Part shown: positions 51,315 to 60,018 of the stretch, in pieces
How positions within the stretch are numbered: the first letter of the stretch is position 1
Layout: each line of letters opens with the position of its first letter
Assembly (NCBI GenBank): GCA_947488605.1
Contig: CANKZJ010000001.1
Span: 248,001 to 312,000, forward strand
Direction of reading: 5' to 3'
Source: an uncultured Paracoccaceae bacterium
GTDB lineage: Bacteria > Pseudomonadota > Alphaproteobacteria > Rhodobacterales > Rhodobacteraceae
Length of the DNA: 64,000 bases
Position numbers and translations under genes: made by a program
Notes under the pieces: model-generated
The model's database searches: none
What the model was told of the DNA's origin: nothing
Seen by the model: the letters and a program-made list of their open reading frames with translations, nothing else

Positions 51315-51922
51315 TGCGACACCCGCGCTTGGTGTTGCGCCTCTGTCAAATGATAGCGCGCCGACACAAACTCCTCAGCCCGTTTGATCCAACCACCTTT
51401 GCCACCATCGCGACTGCGCGCGTATTTCCGGCTGGCAGGGCGGCGCGCGGCCAAATCGTAGTAGTAATTGCGGCGTGCGATTCCATACGCATCCGCAAGA
51501 TGATCAGGCGCGGCGTCATACGCTTGCTTTACTGCCGCAATCGTCCGTGGCCCGATAACCCCATCGGCAACAACATCGATCCGCATTTCACCCAGCAGTC
51601 GTTGTAGAATTTTGACCGCATTCGCGCCGGCATTAACGTACATATCGAATACAGATGGCTGCAATGCCTCAGGCAGCCGATCAATGCGTGGCGCGCGAAA
51701 GTAATGTTCAACAAAAATCGAAACGGCATGCGCGCGGGTCAACACCCGCACATCGCTGGCATCAACACGCCCGTCTTGGTTTAGATCAAGCCCCAAGCGG
51801 CGCATCGTGTGGATCGTCACACCGTAGTTCGTAGCCCCACCGGGATCATCGGGGTCATTCACATAACCACCCTCGCGGGCGACAATCTCTTGTGCGATTT
51901 TTGTCACTGACTGCATCTTCAT
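51305..51922 (-). CDS. GH108 endolysin with an EF-hand-like loop
   Basis: A 205-residue peptidoglycan hydrolase. Residues 9-110 hold the glycosyl hydrolase 108 domain with the catalytic Glu17 in AREGGYVNDPDDPGGATNYGVT. Residues 46-57 (DLNQDGRVDASD) form an EF-hand/dockerin-type calcium loop within the enzyme. The C-terminal half has a peptidoglycan-binding element (VADGVIGPRTIAAV). In Rhodobacter capsulatus the gene transfer agent is released by an endolysin/holin pair of this kind located outside the structural GTA cluster. First gene of the cassette; it follows ccmE by 38 bases. Confidence 0.87.
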   Translation of the reverse strand: MKMQSVTKIAQEIVAREGGYVNDPDDPGGATNYGVTIHTMRRLGLDLNQDGRVDASDVRVLTRAHAVSIFVEHYFRAPRIDRLPEALQPSVFDMYVNAGANAVKILQRLLGEMRIDVVADGVIGPRTIAAVKQAYDAAPDHLADAYGIARRNYYYDLAARRPASRKYARSRDGGKGGWIKRAEEFVSARYHLTEAQHQARVSQWV

Positions 51923-51960
51923 CCCTCACATTTGGCGGGGATAAAGATGCTTTCGATGGG

Positions 51961-52431
51961 TTAATTGGTGACGATAGCACCGTCCGGATCAACATAGAGA
52001 CCCTGATCTTTCAATGCATCTATCACTTCTGAAGGCATGTATGTTTCATCATGTTTTGCAAGAATTTCAACGGCTTCAAAACGGCCATTGATGTAGTTTC
52101 CTTGCGCAACCATACCCTGACCCTCTTCAAAAAGATCCGGCAGAATGCCCGTGTAGACGACCGGCACTACAGCACCGCCATCAGTCACCGAAAAGCTTAC
52201 CTGTTCGCCCTGACCGCGCACGATGGACCCTTCGGCGACCAGCCCACCAATGCGGAATCGCTCGTTTGGTGGCGGCGGCGCTTCGGCCACCTCAGAAGGT
52301 GACCTGAAGAACTGGAAACTGTCATCGGGCAAGAACCACAATAGCACGAGAACCATCGCAATACTTGCACCCGCCATGGAAATCACCTGAATGCGGCGGC
52401 GCTTCTTGAGGCTTTTGAGACCACGCGTCAT
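51961..52431 (-). CDS. ccmE: Cytochrome c maturation heme chaperone CcmE
   Basis: A 156-residue periplasmic heme carrier anchored by an N-terminal helix ([19 protein letters not shown]). The OB-fold domain holds [12 protein letters not shown] and [17 protein letters not shown], and heme binds covalently at H127 in AKHDETYMP, equivalent to H130 of E. coli. It overlaps argC by 4 bases (its start lies in the argC stop). Its partners ccmF and ccmH lie beyond the lysis cassette on the same strand. Confidence 0.96.
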   Translation of the reverse strand: MTRGLKSLKKRRRIQVISMAGASIAMVLVLLWFLPDDSFQFFRSPSEVAEAPPPPNERFRIGGLVAEGSIVRGQGEQVSFSVTDGGAVVPVVYTGILPDLFEEGQGMVAQGNYINGRFEAVEILAKHDETYMPSEVIDALKDQGLYVDPDGAIVTN

Positions 52432-53456
52432 GGGAACACCGGCGCCAGCATCAGGCCCTCTGTTTCCGGCAAACCCAGCATCAGGTTGGCATTCTGCAAT
52501 GCTTGACCAGATGATCCCTTGGTCAGGTTATCCAGCGCTGCAATCACAATCGCCCTACCCGGCACACGGTCAGCGACCACGCCGATATGGCAAAAATTCG
52601 ATGCCCGGATATGTTTGATCGACGGATGTTGTCCCATCGGAAGTACCTCAATAAACGGCTCATCCGCGTATGCTGCGGCTAGAGTGCTATATATAGTCGC
52701 TGGATCGCCCTGCACATAGGTGGTAGCCAAAATGCCGCGGTTCGCGGGGATCAGGTGCGGCGTAAACTGCACATGGACGGGACGGCCAGCAATGGCCGAA
52801 AACTCCTGATCAAACTCGCCCAAGTGCCGGTGCGTGCCACCAACGGCATAGGCGTGCGATCCTTCTGACAACTCCGCGTGCAACAGGTTTTCCTTCAGGC
52901 TGCGTCCTGCGCCTGATACTGCACACTTCAGGTCAATAATGATCTGATCTAGATCAATCACGCCTGCTTCAATCAACGGACGCAGCGCATATTGGCCGGT
53001 CGCCGCGTTACAACCCGTGCCAGCAACAAGCCGCGCGGTTCTGATCGGCGCGCGATAAAACTCTGTCAGACCGTATACAGCTTCACCTTGCATCTCGGTC
53101 GCGGCATGGCCCTTGCCGTACCATTTTTCATAATCAGCCGGATCACGCAGCCGGAAATCGGCAGAGAGGTCGATGATTTTCAAGCTCTTCGGCAACTTCG
53201 AGATCACGGCCTGCGATGTTGCGTGCGGCAAAGCGCAAAACACCAGATCAACAGCGCTCAGGTCCATCTCTTCAATTGTGGTCAACACAGGCAGATCAAG
53301 GTGGCGCAGATGCGGAAACACATCGGCCATCGCCATGCCTGCCTTGGAATTCCCAGATAGGCCCACGATATGCAGGCTGGGGTGTGTTGCAATCAGGCGC
53401 ACAAGTTCAGCACCAGTGTAACCAGAAGCGCCAAGAATGGCGACATTATAGGTCAT
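52428..53456 (-). CDS. argC: N-acetyl-gamma-glutamyl-phosphate reductase
   Basis: Third step of arginine synthesis, NADPH-dependent. The 342 residues begin with the nucleotide-binding [21 protein letters not shown], then [16 protein letters not shown] near 76-91, [21 protein letters not shown] near 97 and the active-site cysteine in [18 protein letters not shown] near 145-162, then [21 protein letters not shown]. The length fits the type 1 enzyme. The motif GTGCNA replaces the more common NPGCY. Confidence 0.95.
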   Translation of the reverse strand: MTYNVAILGASGYTGAELVRLIATHPSLHIVGLSGNSKAGMAMADVFPHLRHLDLPVLTTIEEMDLSAVDLVFCALPHATSQAVISKLPKSLKIIDLSADFRLRDPADYEKWYGKGHAATEMQGEAVYGLTEFYRAPIRTARLVAGTGCNAATGQYALRPLIEAGVIDLDQIIIDLKCAVSGAGRSLKENLLHAELSEGSHAYAVGGTHRHLGEFDQEFSAIAGRPVHVQFTPHLIPANRGILATTYVQGDPATIYSTLAAAYADEPFIEVLPMGQHPSIKHIRASNFCHIGVVADRVPGRAIVIAALDNLTKGSSGQALQNANLMLGLPETEGLMLAPVFP

Positions 53457-53493
53457 TTGAATATCCCTCGGGATGAAAGGTCATGAATTAGAT

Positions 53494-54306
53494 TTAAGCG
53501 GCTTCAAAAGTGATTTGTCGTCGCAAAAACTGGGTTGCGCGACTGGATACTCTGTCAGGGTCACCCGTTGTCAAAAACGCTGACGTGGTTCCGGGACCTG
53601 TCATCGCAGGCCGCCGCTCAAGATAATCCGCCAGACTTTCAGCCACTAGTTCAGCCTGGCTAAACACCTTCACCTGCGGACCAAGTGCTGCCTGAAATGC
53701 GGCCGCCATCAATGGATAGTGCGTACAGCCTAAAACAGCTGCATCCGGCTCGGGCATCTTACGCTTAAGCGCGTCAACATGACTGCGCACCAACGCCTCT
53801 GCCAAGATCATATCACCGTCCTCAATAGCATCGACAACACCACCGCAAGCCTGCGCTTCGACATCAACGCCAATGGCCCGGAACGCCAACTCACGCTGGA
53901 ACGCACGGCTGGAAACGGTCGCCGGTGTGGCAAACAACGCGACGTGCTTTGTTTTCACCTCACGCGGTGGCGAATTATCGCCCCACTGCCGCTCGGTCAG
54001 TGCTTCAATCAACGGGACGAACACCCCCAAGACACGCTTGCCTTCAGGAATCCACCCTTCCTGCATCCGGCGCAAAGCCGCAGCAGAGGCCGTGTTGCAG
54101 GCCAAGATCACCAGATCACAACCTGCATCAAACAACCGCTGCGTGGATTTCGTGGTAAGGTCATAAATGTCATCAGGGGTCCGCACGCCATAAGGCGCAT
54201 GCGCACTGTCGCCCATGTAGACAAGCGGCAAATCAGGCAGGCGCTTTGCGACGGCGTCCAGCACCGTCAGACCGCCTAGCCCGCTATCGAATATGCCCAC
54301 TGCCAT
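53494..54306 (-). CDS. murI: Glutamate racemase
   Basis: Makes D-glutamate for peptidoglycan. The 270 residues (ATG 54306) show [28 protein letters not shown], the first catalytic cysteine in [11 protein letters not shown] near 75 and the second in [10 protein letters not shown] near 188. The chosen start overlaps the acyltransferase stop by about 23 bases; ATG 54336 is an alternative that lengthens the N-terminus by 10 residues. The gene is translated with plsC upstream. Confidence 0.94.
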   Translation of the reverse strand: MAVGIFDSGLGGLTVLDAVAKRLPDLPLVYMGDSAHAPYGVRTPDDIYDLTTKSTQRLFDAGCDLVILACNTASAAALRRMQEGWIPEGKRVLGVFVPLIEALTERQWGDNSPPREVKTKHVALFATPATVSSRAFQRELAFRAIGVDVEAQACGGVVDAIEDGDMILAEALVRSHVDALKRKMPEPDAAVLGCTHYPLMAAAFQAALGPQVKVFSQAELVAESLADYLERRPAMTGPGTTSAFLTTGDPDRVSSRATQFLRRQITFEAA

Positions 54307-55210
54307 GTCGCGCCTTGTACTTATCTTCAAATTCATGGCCCAGAGACGTTGGATCAACCGGGCTTGGGCTCAACTCATACGTGGCTTTGCGCAGAAAATC
54401 CATGCACCCTTTGGGGTCTTTTTTATAAGTGTTCAAGACTTCGGGCAGAATAGGTTCGCCGATCACAATCCGAACTGGTTTGTTGATCTTTGTCTTAAAC
54501 TCGCGGATGAACATACCCGTGCGCAAAGTGCTATGCAGATGACTGGCTAATTGAAACAAACGACTGTTGCGCCCGTCAAAGTAAATTGGAACCACCGTCG
54601 CATCTGATTTCGCAATCATCTTTGCGGTAAACGTCCGCCAACTTGGGTCCATCGGCTGCGAAAACGGTTTGGCCGACGTTGACACCGTACCACCCGGGAA
54701 AATGCCGATTGCGCCGCCATCTTTGAGGTAAGCCACCGCATCTGCGCGTGTTTGAAGATTAAGCTTTGCGGCCTCTTTGGTGTTGTCAAAAGATATGGGC
54801 AAAATGACACGCTCTAGATCAGGCGCGCGGCGAAAAATACGGTGCGCCAAAACGCGAAATTCACCCATCCTCCGCTCAGATAAAATACGCCCCATGATCA
54901 AGCCATCCAAAATGCCGTAGGGGTGATTTGAAACCAATATAAGTGGCCCGGTTCGCGGGATATTTTCAAGACTTCCCAGAACAATATCAAGCTGCAGCCC
55001 ATAACGCTCCGCCATGACCTGCCAAAAGTCCTGCCCACCGGCAATCTGTTGGTCATATCCTTTGGCCTTACGGATCAGTCGTAAGCGACCCGTCGCATTT
55101 TCCATGACACGAATAACCGCGCGCCCACTGCGACCCTTGGCCGATGACGCATACGTAATATCGCGTGCAACTTCGCGGTTTTTCATCGGCATCAACTTAG
55201 GCTGCGTCAT
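54284..55210 (-). CDS. Lysophospholipid acyltransferase family protein (PlsC-like)
   Basis: A 308-residue acyltransferase. Motif I reads [11 protein letters not shown] near 94-104, with five residues between H and D, as in the LABLAT/MGLPLY subgroup rather than the strict HX4D of PlsC; motif III is GIFPGGTVS near 172 and motif [16 protein letters not shown] near 206. It probably acylates lysophospholipids or a related lipid at the inner membrane; the acceptor is unknown. It precedes murI with overlap and is 55 bases downstream of the stop codon of the indolepyruvate oxidoreductase gene on the same strand. Confidence 0.82.
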   Translation of the reverse strand: MTQPKLMPMKNREVARDITYASSAKGRSGRAVIRVMENATGRLRLIRKAKGYDQQIAGGQDFWQVMAERYGLQLDIVLGSLENIPRTGPLILVSNHPYGILDGLIMGRILSERRMGEFRVLAHRIFRRAPDLERVILPISFDNTKEAAKLNLQTRADAVAYLKDGGAIGIFPGGTVSTSAKPFSQPMDPSWRTFTAKMIAKSDATVVPIYFDGRNSRLFQLASHLHSTLRTGMFIREFKTKINKPVRIVIGEPILPEVLNTYKKDPKGCMDFLRKATYELSPSPVDPTSLGHEFEDKYKARHGSGHIR

Positions 55211-55265
55211 AAGAATACTGCGATCAGTATCACGTCTTCACAACAATCACATGACAAAGCCGTAC

Positions 55266-58200
55266 TTACTCAGCCGCTTGCTGCATGGGTGTTGCACGCA
55301 AGACCGCAAGCAATTCCTCGCGACGCTTTGCGGCCTTTCGTGCGTTAGCCTCTTTGACAGGACCAAACCCACGAATATCAAGCGGAAGCGCCGCCAATGC
55401 GATCCCGGCGTCGCGCGTATCTGGTCGAATAATCTGCAAAAGTTCTTTCATATCAGCGACATATTCTTTGATCAGCGCGCGTTCCATCTTGCGTTCCATA
55501 GAGCGCCCAAATGGATCGAAAGGCGTGCCACGCAGCCATTTGAATTTTGCCAACTTGGGAAACGCCCACGCCATACGCGCGCCAAATTCTTTCTTTGTAG
55601 GCCTGCCATCCGGCCCGATCTTGGACAGCATCGGAGGCGCAAGATGATAGGTCAGCTTAAGATCGCCATCGAATTCTGCGGCTGCCTTCTCTTTGGTTTG
55701 CACCAATAGACGCGCTACTTCGTATTCATCCTTATAAGCCAATAACTTATGGTAGCCCTTCGCAACGGCCTCGCGCAGTTCCGTATCTTCAAACTGATCC
55801 ACGAATTTTTTGTACTTTGTAGCAAGTCGTTTGCCTTGATACTGCTGCAAGTGGTCCGCGCGAAAAACAATCTTTTCTTCTAACGACTTCGGCAAAGCCA
55901 CGACATTTGGTGCAAGCAAACCATTCGCATCGTTGGAATTGAGATACGCCCAACGTCCAAACTCAAAGGCCTTCTTATTCCGCTCCACGGCTGCACCATT
56001 TAGCTCGATCGCGCTCATGATCGCATCGTAACTGACGGGGATAGCGCCCATTTGCCAGACAGCGCCAAAAATCATCATGTTAGAATAAATGCTATCGCCC
56101 AACAGAGCCTTGGCCAATTCCGATGCATCAAACATCGTCAGGCCGTCCCAAATACGCGCTTGTAGCGCGAGCTTGAGCTGTTCGGTCGGCAACTTGAATT
56201 CGGTATCGCGAGTGAAGTCACCCGTGATGATCTCGTGGCTATTCACAACCCCCTTGGTCCGTCCCGTTTTCATCAGGCCAATGGTTTTGGCACCTGCGGA
56301 CACCACCAAGTCACCGCCAATAAGCGCATCACACTCGCCCGTTGCAACACGGATCGCACTGATATCACTTGGCTTTTCACTGATCCGGCAATGGATGTGC
56401 ACAGCACCACCCTTTTGTGCCAACCCAGCCATTTCCATCATACCGGCACCTTTGCCATCGATATGAGCCGCCATCGCAAGCACCGCACCGATTGTGACAA
56501 CACCCGTCCCGCCGACCCCGGTAATGACGACATTATGGGTGCCGTTGATTGTCGGCAGCGCAGGGTCCGGCATCTCCGGCAAATCTATTTCCGCAGTCGC
56601 CTCTTTGCGGATGACAGCGCCCTCAACTGTTACGAAAGACGGGCAGAACCCTTTGACACAAGAGAAGTCTTTGTTGCACGACGATTGGTCAATCGCGCGT
56701 TTGCGCCCCAGTTCTGTTGCAACCGGAACAATTGATACGCAGTTGGATTGCACCCCACAATCGCCGCAACCTTCACAGATGTCGGTGTTGATGAACACGC
56801 GCTTGTCTGGGTCAGGAAACTGGCCGCGCTTGCGGCGACGCCGCTTTTCGGCCGCACAGGTTTGAACATACACAATGGCTGATACACCCTTGTATTTGCT
56901 AAATTTCTCTTGAACGGTCGGTAATTCCACCCTTTCGTGTACATCAAGACCTTTGGGAAAAAGACTTAAGTCTACGTCTTCCTTGTCGTCGTAAACCAAC
57001 GCGATATTGCGCACGCCCATCGCCTGCACCTCGCGGCAGATTTGATCCGCCGTCAGGCCACCGTCATTGCCCTGACCGCCCGTCATCGCAACGGCGTCGT
57101 TGTAGAGGATTTTGTAAGTGATATTCGTACCCGCCATCTGGGCAAAACGGATCGCTTGCAGGCCAGAGTGGTTATATGTCCCATCACCAATATTCTGAAA
57201 CACATGATCGCGGGTTGAGAACGGGGCTTCTCCGACCCAATTGGCACCCTCGCCACCCATTTGTGTAAAGCCGACAGTCTCGCGGTCCATCCACTGCACC
57301 ATATAATGGCAACCGATGCCTGCGTAAGCACGCGATCCTTCCGGAACTTTCGTCGACGAATTATGCGGGCAACCAGAACAGAAATACGGCAACCTTTGTG
57401 CTATCTCTGGCGCATTGTCGGCCCTGCGTGCCTCCGCCAAGGCAGCCATACCAGCTTCAACGCCCACTGACGCGCAACCTTCTTCAATTAAGATGCCACC
57501 CAGCTTCTCAGCAACGATAATTGGATTGATGTCGGCTTTGGTCTGGAACACCTCTTCGCGTTTACCGTCGGTCTGCATGTCGCCTTTGTGCCAACCATAA
57601 ACGCGGCGACCATCGCGGTTATCAAACAGTGCTTCTTTTACCTGAACTTCGATCAGTTTACGCTTTTCCTCAACGACAACGATCAGGTCGAGCCCTGCAG
57701 CCCATTCATTGAATGACAGCATATCCAACGGCCAGACCTGCCCGACCTTATACGTCGTAATCCCAAGCGTCTCCGCTGCGCGCTCATCAATATTCAACAA
57801 CGACAGCGCATGCTGTAAATCAAGCCAGTTCTTGCCTGCTGCCACAAAACCAATCTTGGCGCCGGGCTGGCCCCATTTGCGCTGGTCCATTTGGTTTACA
57901 CGGCTGAACGCCTCGGCGGCGAAGCGTTTATGGTCGATCATCCGTTCTTCTTGCAGCTGCGGCGTATCAACAAGTCTGATGTTCAAACCGCCTTCAGGCA
58001 AAGCCAGGTCAGGGCGCACAAAAGACACGCGATCCGCGCTGCCATCAACGACCGACGTGACCTCGATCGTGTCTTTCATCGTCTTAAGACCGACCCAAAC
58101 CCCGGCAAACCGCGATAACGCATATGCATAGAGCCCGTAATCAAGGATTTCCTGCACACCCGCAGGGGACACGATAGGCATATAGGCATCCACCATCGCC

Positions 58201-58682
58201 CAGTCCGACTGGTGGAGTGTCGTCGAGCTTTCGCCAGTGTGATCATCGCCCATCGCCATGATGACACCGCCATTGGGCGATGTGCCTGCCATGTTTGCAT
58301 GCCGCATGACATCACCAGAACGGTCAACCCCGGGGCCTTTGCCATACCAAAGGCCAAACACACCATCATATTTACCTTCACCGCGCAGCTCTGCCTGCTG
58401 CGCACCCCAAAGTGCGGTTGCCGCAAGATCTTCATTCAATCCGGGCTGAAAAGTAATCTGCGCGGGATCTAGTACATCCTTGGCGCGGGTCATTTGCATA
58501 TCCACCGCCCCAAGCGGCGATCCACGATATCCGGTCACATACCCAGCGGTATTCAAACCCGCAGCTTCATCGCGGGCGCGCTGCATCAACATCAACCGCA
58601 CCAATGCTTGCGTTCCGTTCAAAAGAACTTGTGATTTACTCAGGTCGTAACGGTCATTGAGGGATACATCCTGATGGGTCAT
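55266..58682 (-). CDS. Indolepyruvate ferredoxin oxidoreductase, fused subunits
   Basis: A 1138-residue cytoplasmic enzyme combining the parts of IorA and IorB in one chain. The N-terminal half is a thiamine-diphosphate pyrimidine/PP module (TAGYVTGYRGSPLGAVDMQM near 45; GDGTYNHSGLQAIRFA near 500); a ferredoxin-like region has CEGCGDCGVQSNC near 640 with more cysteines before and after, and the last 430 residues contain the gamma-type domain (VVITGVGGTGVVTIGAVLAMAA). It oxidatively decarboxylates aryl-pyruvates to aryl-acyl-CoA, so aromatic amino acid catabolism is likely. A divergent LysR gene and a palindrome lie upstream. Confidence 0.92.
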   Translation of the reverse strand: MTHQDVSLNDRYDLSKSQVLLNGTQALVRLMLMQRARDEAAGLNTAGYVTGYRGSPLGAVDMQMTRAKDVLDPAQITFQPGLNEDLAATALWGAQQAELRGEGKYDGVFGLWYGKGPGVDRSGDVMRHANMAGTSPNGGVIMAMGDDHTGESSTTLHQSDWAMVDAYMPIVSPAGVQEILDYGLYAYALSRFAGVWVGLKTMKDTIEVTSVVDGSADRVSFVRPDLALPEGGLNIRLVDTPQLQEERMIDHKRFAAEAFSRVNQMDQRKWGQPGAKIGFVAAGKNWLDLQHALSLLNIDERAAETLGITTYKVGQVWPLDMLSFNEWAAGLDLIVVVEEKRKLIEVQVKEALFDNRDGRRVYGWHKGDMQTDGKREEVFQTKADINPIIVAEKLGGILIEEGCASVGVEAGMAALAEARRADNAPEIAQRLPYFCSGCPHNSSTKVPEGSRAYAGIGCHYMVQWMDRETVGFTQMGGEGANWVGEAPFSTRDHVFQNIGDGTYNHSGLQAIRFAQMAGTNITYKILYNDAVAMTGGQGNDGGLTADQICREVQAMGVRNIALVYDDKEDVDLSLFPKGLDVHERVELPTVQEKFSKYKGVSAIVYVQTCAAEKRRRRKRGQFPDPDKRVFINTDICEGCGDCGVQSNCVSIVPVATELGRKRAIDQSSCNKDFSCVKGFCPSFVTVEGAVIRKEATAEIDLPEMPDPALPTINGTHNVVITGVGGTGVVTIGAVLAMAAHIDGKGAGMMEMAGLAQKGGAVHIHCRISEKPSDISAIRVATGECDALIGGDLVVSAGAKTIGLMKTGRTKGVVNSHEIITGDFTRDTEFKLPTEQLKLALQARIWDGLTMFDASELAKALLGDSIYSNMMIFGAVWQMGAIPVSYDAIMSAIELNGAAVERNKKAFEFGRWAYLNSNDANGLLAPNVVALPKSLEEKIVFRADHLQQYQGKRLATKYKKFVDQFEDTELREAVAKGYHKLLAYKDEYEVARLLVQTKEKAAAEFDGDLKLTYHLAPPMLSKIGPDGRPTKKEFGARMAWAFPKLAKFKWLRGTPFDPFGRSMERKMERALIKEYVADMKELLQIIRPDTRDAGIALAALPLDIRGFGPVKEANARKAAKRREELLAVLRATPMQQAAE

Positions 58683-58721
58683 CTCGCACCTCCCCGCGCG
58701 TCAAATCACTCTACTCAAGTA

Positions 58722-58742
58722 TAGGTCAAAAAGGCTGACCTA
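58722..58742. promoter_or_regulatory. Palindrome between the oxidoreductase gene and the LysR gene
   Basis: TAGGTCA-N7-TGACCTA is a perfect 7-bp inverted repeat, 40 bases upstream of the oxidoreductase start and 100 bases upstream of lysR. It is a candidate operator for the LysR protein (T-N11-A type words are present) or for an Lrp/GntR-type regulator. Confidence 0.55.
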
Positions 58743-58841
58743 CAAAGCAGAAAATAAACGCGCACTGCGTTTGCATCAAAACCACTTATCCGGGTAATGT
58801 TCGTGCAATGGTAACGATAACAATGGTGGCGGCAGGTATCT

Positions 58842-59756
58842 ATGGACTGGGATAAGCTAAGAATATTTCACGCGGTCGCCGACGCGGGGTCACTGACCCA
58901 TGCGGGTGATACGCTGCATTTGTCGCAATCTGCGGTTAGCCGGCAAATCAGGGCGCTCGAAGAATCACTCAACACGACGCTGTTTCACCGCCATGCACGT
59001 GGTCTTATTCTAACCGAACAAGGCGAGTTGTTGTTCGACGCCACCAAATCCATGAACAAACGGCTCGAGGCCGCCTCTGCGCGCATCCGCGACAGCGAAG
59101 AAGAAGTGTTCGGTGAATTGCGCGTGACGACCACGACTGGTTTCGGCACACTTTGGCTCGCCCCGCGTTTGCCAAAGCTGTATGAGCTTTATCCCGATCT
59201 AAAAATCGACCTGATGCTGGAAGAGCGTGTGCTGGACCTCCCCATGCGTGAAGCGGACGTGGCGATCCGTATGAAGGAACCATCTCAGGCTGATTTGATC
59301 CGCAAACGTCTGATGTCCGTGCGCATGCGGCTTTACGCGTCAAAAAGCTATGTTGAGCAGAACGGCACACCAGAAACTCTGGAAGATATGAGCGATCACC
59401 GCTTGATCTGCCAAAGCCTGAATTCGATCCAAGTGGCCGCCGGTGCGACGCTACTGCAACACCTTATGACTGCTAATATTCCTAATACGTTCACCGTAAA
59501 TAACTACTTCGGCGTCCTGCAAGGGATCGTGAACAACATCGGCATCGGCGTTTTGCCAGACTACCTGACCGAAGACTTCCCCGACTTGGTGCGTGTACTG
59601 CCTGATCTGGAAAGCGGCGAAGTACCTGTATTCTTGGCATATCCAGAGGAACTACGACAATCCAAACGGATCAGTGCTTTTCGCGATTTTGTGCAAGAGG
59701 AAATTTTTTCCCACCGCCGCAAGATGCGTGAAAGTGCGGCAAGCGAAGCTTCCTAG
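58842..59756 (+). CDS. LysR-family transcriptional regulator
   Basis: A 304-residue LTTR. The helix-turn-helix is in AVADAGSLTHAGDTLHLSQSAVSRQIRALE near 11-40, and the rest is the periplasmic-binding-like effector domain (GELRVTTTTGFGTLWLAPRLP near 92, GIGVLPDYLTED near 233). It is divergent from the fused indolepyruvate oxidoreductase, so it may control aromatic amino acid catabolism and its own gene through the intervening palindrome; the effector is unknown. It ends near an unexplained leader/sRNA region before purL. Confidence 0.9.
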   Translation: MDWDKLRIFHAVADAGSLTHAGDTLHLSQSAVSRQIRALEESLNTTLFHRHARGLILTEQGELLFDATKSMNKRLEAASARIRDSEEEVFGELRVTTTTGFGTLWLAPRLPKLYELYPDLKIDLMLEERVLDLPMREADVAIRMKEPSQADLIRKRLMSVRMRLYASKSYVEQNGTPETLEDMSDHRLICQSLNSIQVAAGATLLQHLMTANIPNTFTVNNYFGVLQGIVNNIGIGVLPDYLTEDFPDLVRVLPDLESGEVPVFLAYPEELRQSKRISAFRDFVQEEIFSHRRKMRESAASEAS

Positions 59757-59849
59757 ATCGGAACTGAAGACGGCCATTAGTTGTGAGGTATGCGTCAGAA
59801 ACATAGCGGCTTTGCACAAACTATTTCCCATTTTTTCTTGAATGGTCAA

Positions 59850-59892
59850 ATAATGCACCCTATTTCATCAATCGAAGGCAATGGTGCATTAT
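59850..59892. repeat. 10-bp inverted repeat between lysR and purL
   Basis: ATAATGCACC at 59850-59859 and GGTGCATTAT at 59883-59892 are perfect reverse complements, 23 bases apart. They could pair in RNA or be bound as DNA. They lie upstream of the terminator at 59925-59949 and nothing known explains them. Confidence 0.6.
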
Positions 59893-59949
59893 CGCTCATC
59901 GTCTTCACCTCCCTGTTGGACTTCGCCGGGCCTCGTGCCCGGCTTTTTT
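59862..59949 (+). ncRNA. Candidate small RNA or purL leader
   Basis: A -35-like TTGAAT at 59839 and a weak -10-like TATTTC 17 bases on would start a transcript near 59870. It would run through CTTCACCTCCC (complementary to ribosome-binding sequences) to the strong terminator hairpin at 59925-59949. The length would be about 80 bases. No Rfam family is recognised. It could be an independent sRNA or an attenuated leader of purL, 70 bases upstream of that gene. Confidence 0.35.
59925..59949 (+). terminator. Rho-independent terminator before purL
   Basis: GCCGGGC-CTCGT-GCCCGGC, a perfect seven-pair stem with a five-base loop, directly followed by TTTTTT. It ends either the lysR message or a small RNA. 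Confidence 0.88.
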
Positions 59950-60018
59950 CTTGCCAAATGGTGCTTTCCCCTGCCCGCTCGCCTCGGTAAAAGGCTGCAA
60001 CTGCTGCAAGGGGACATC

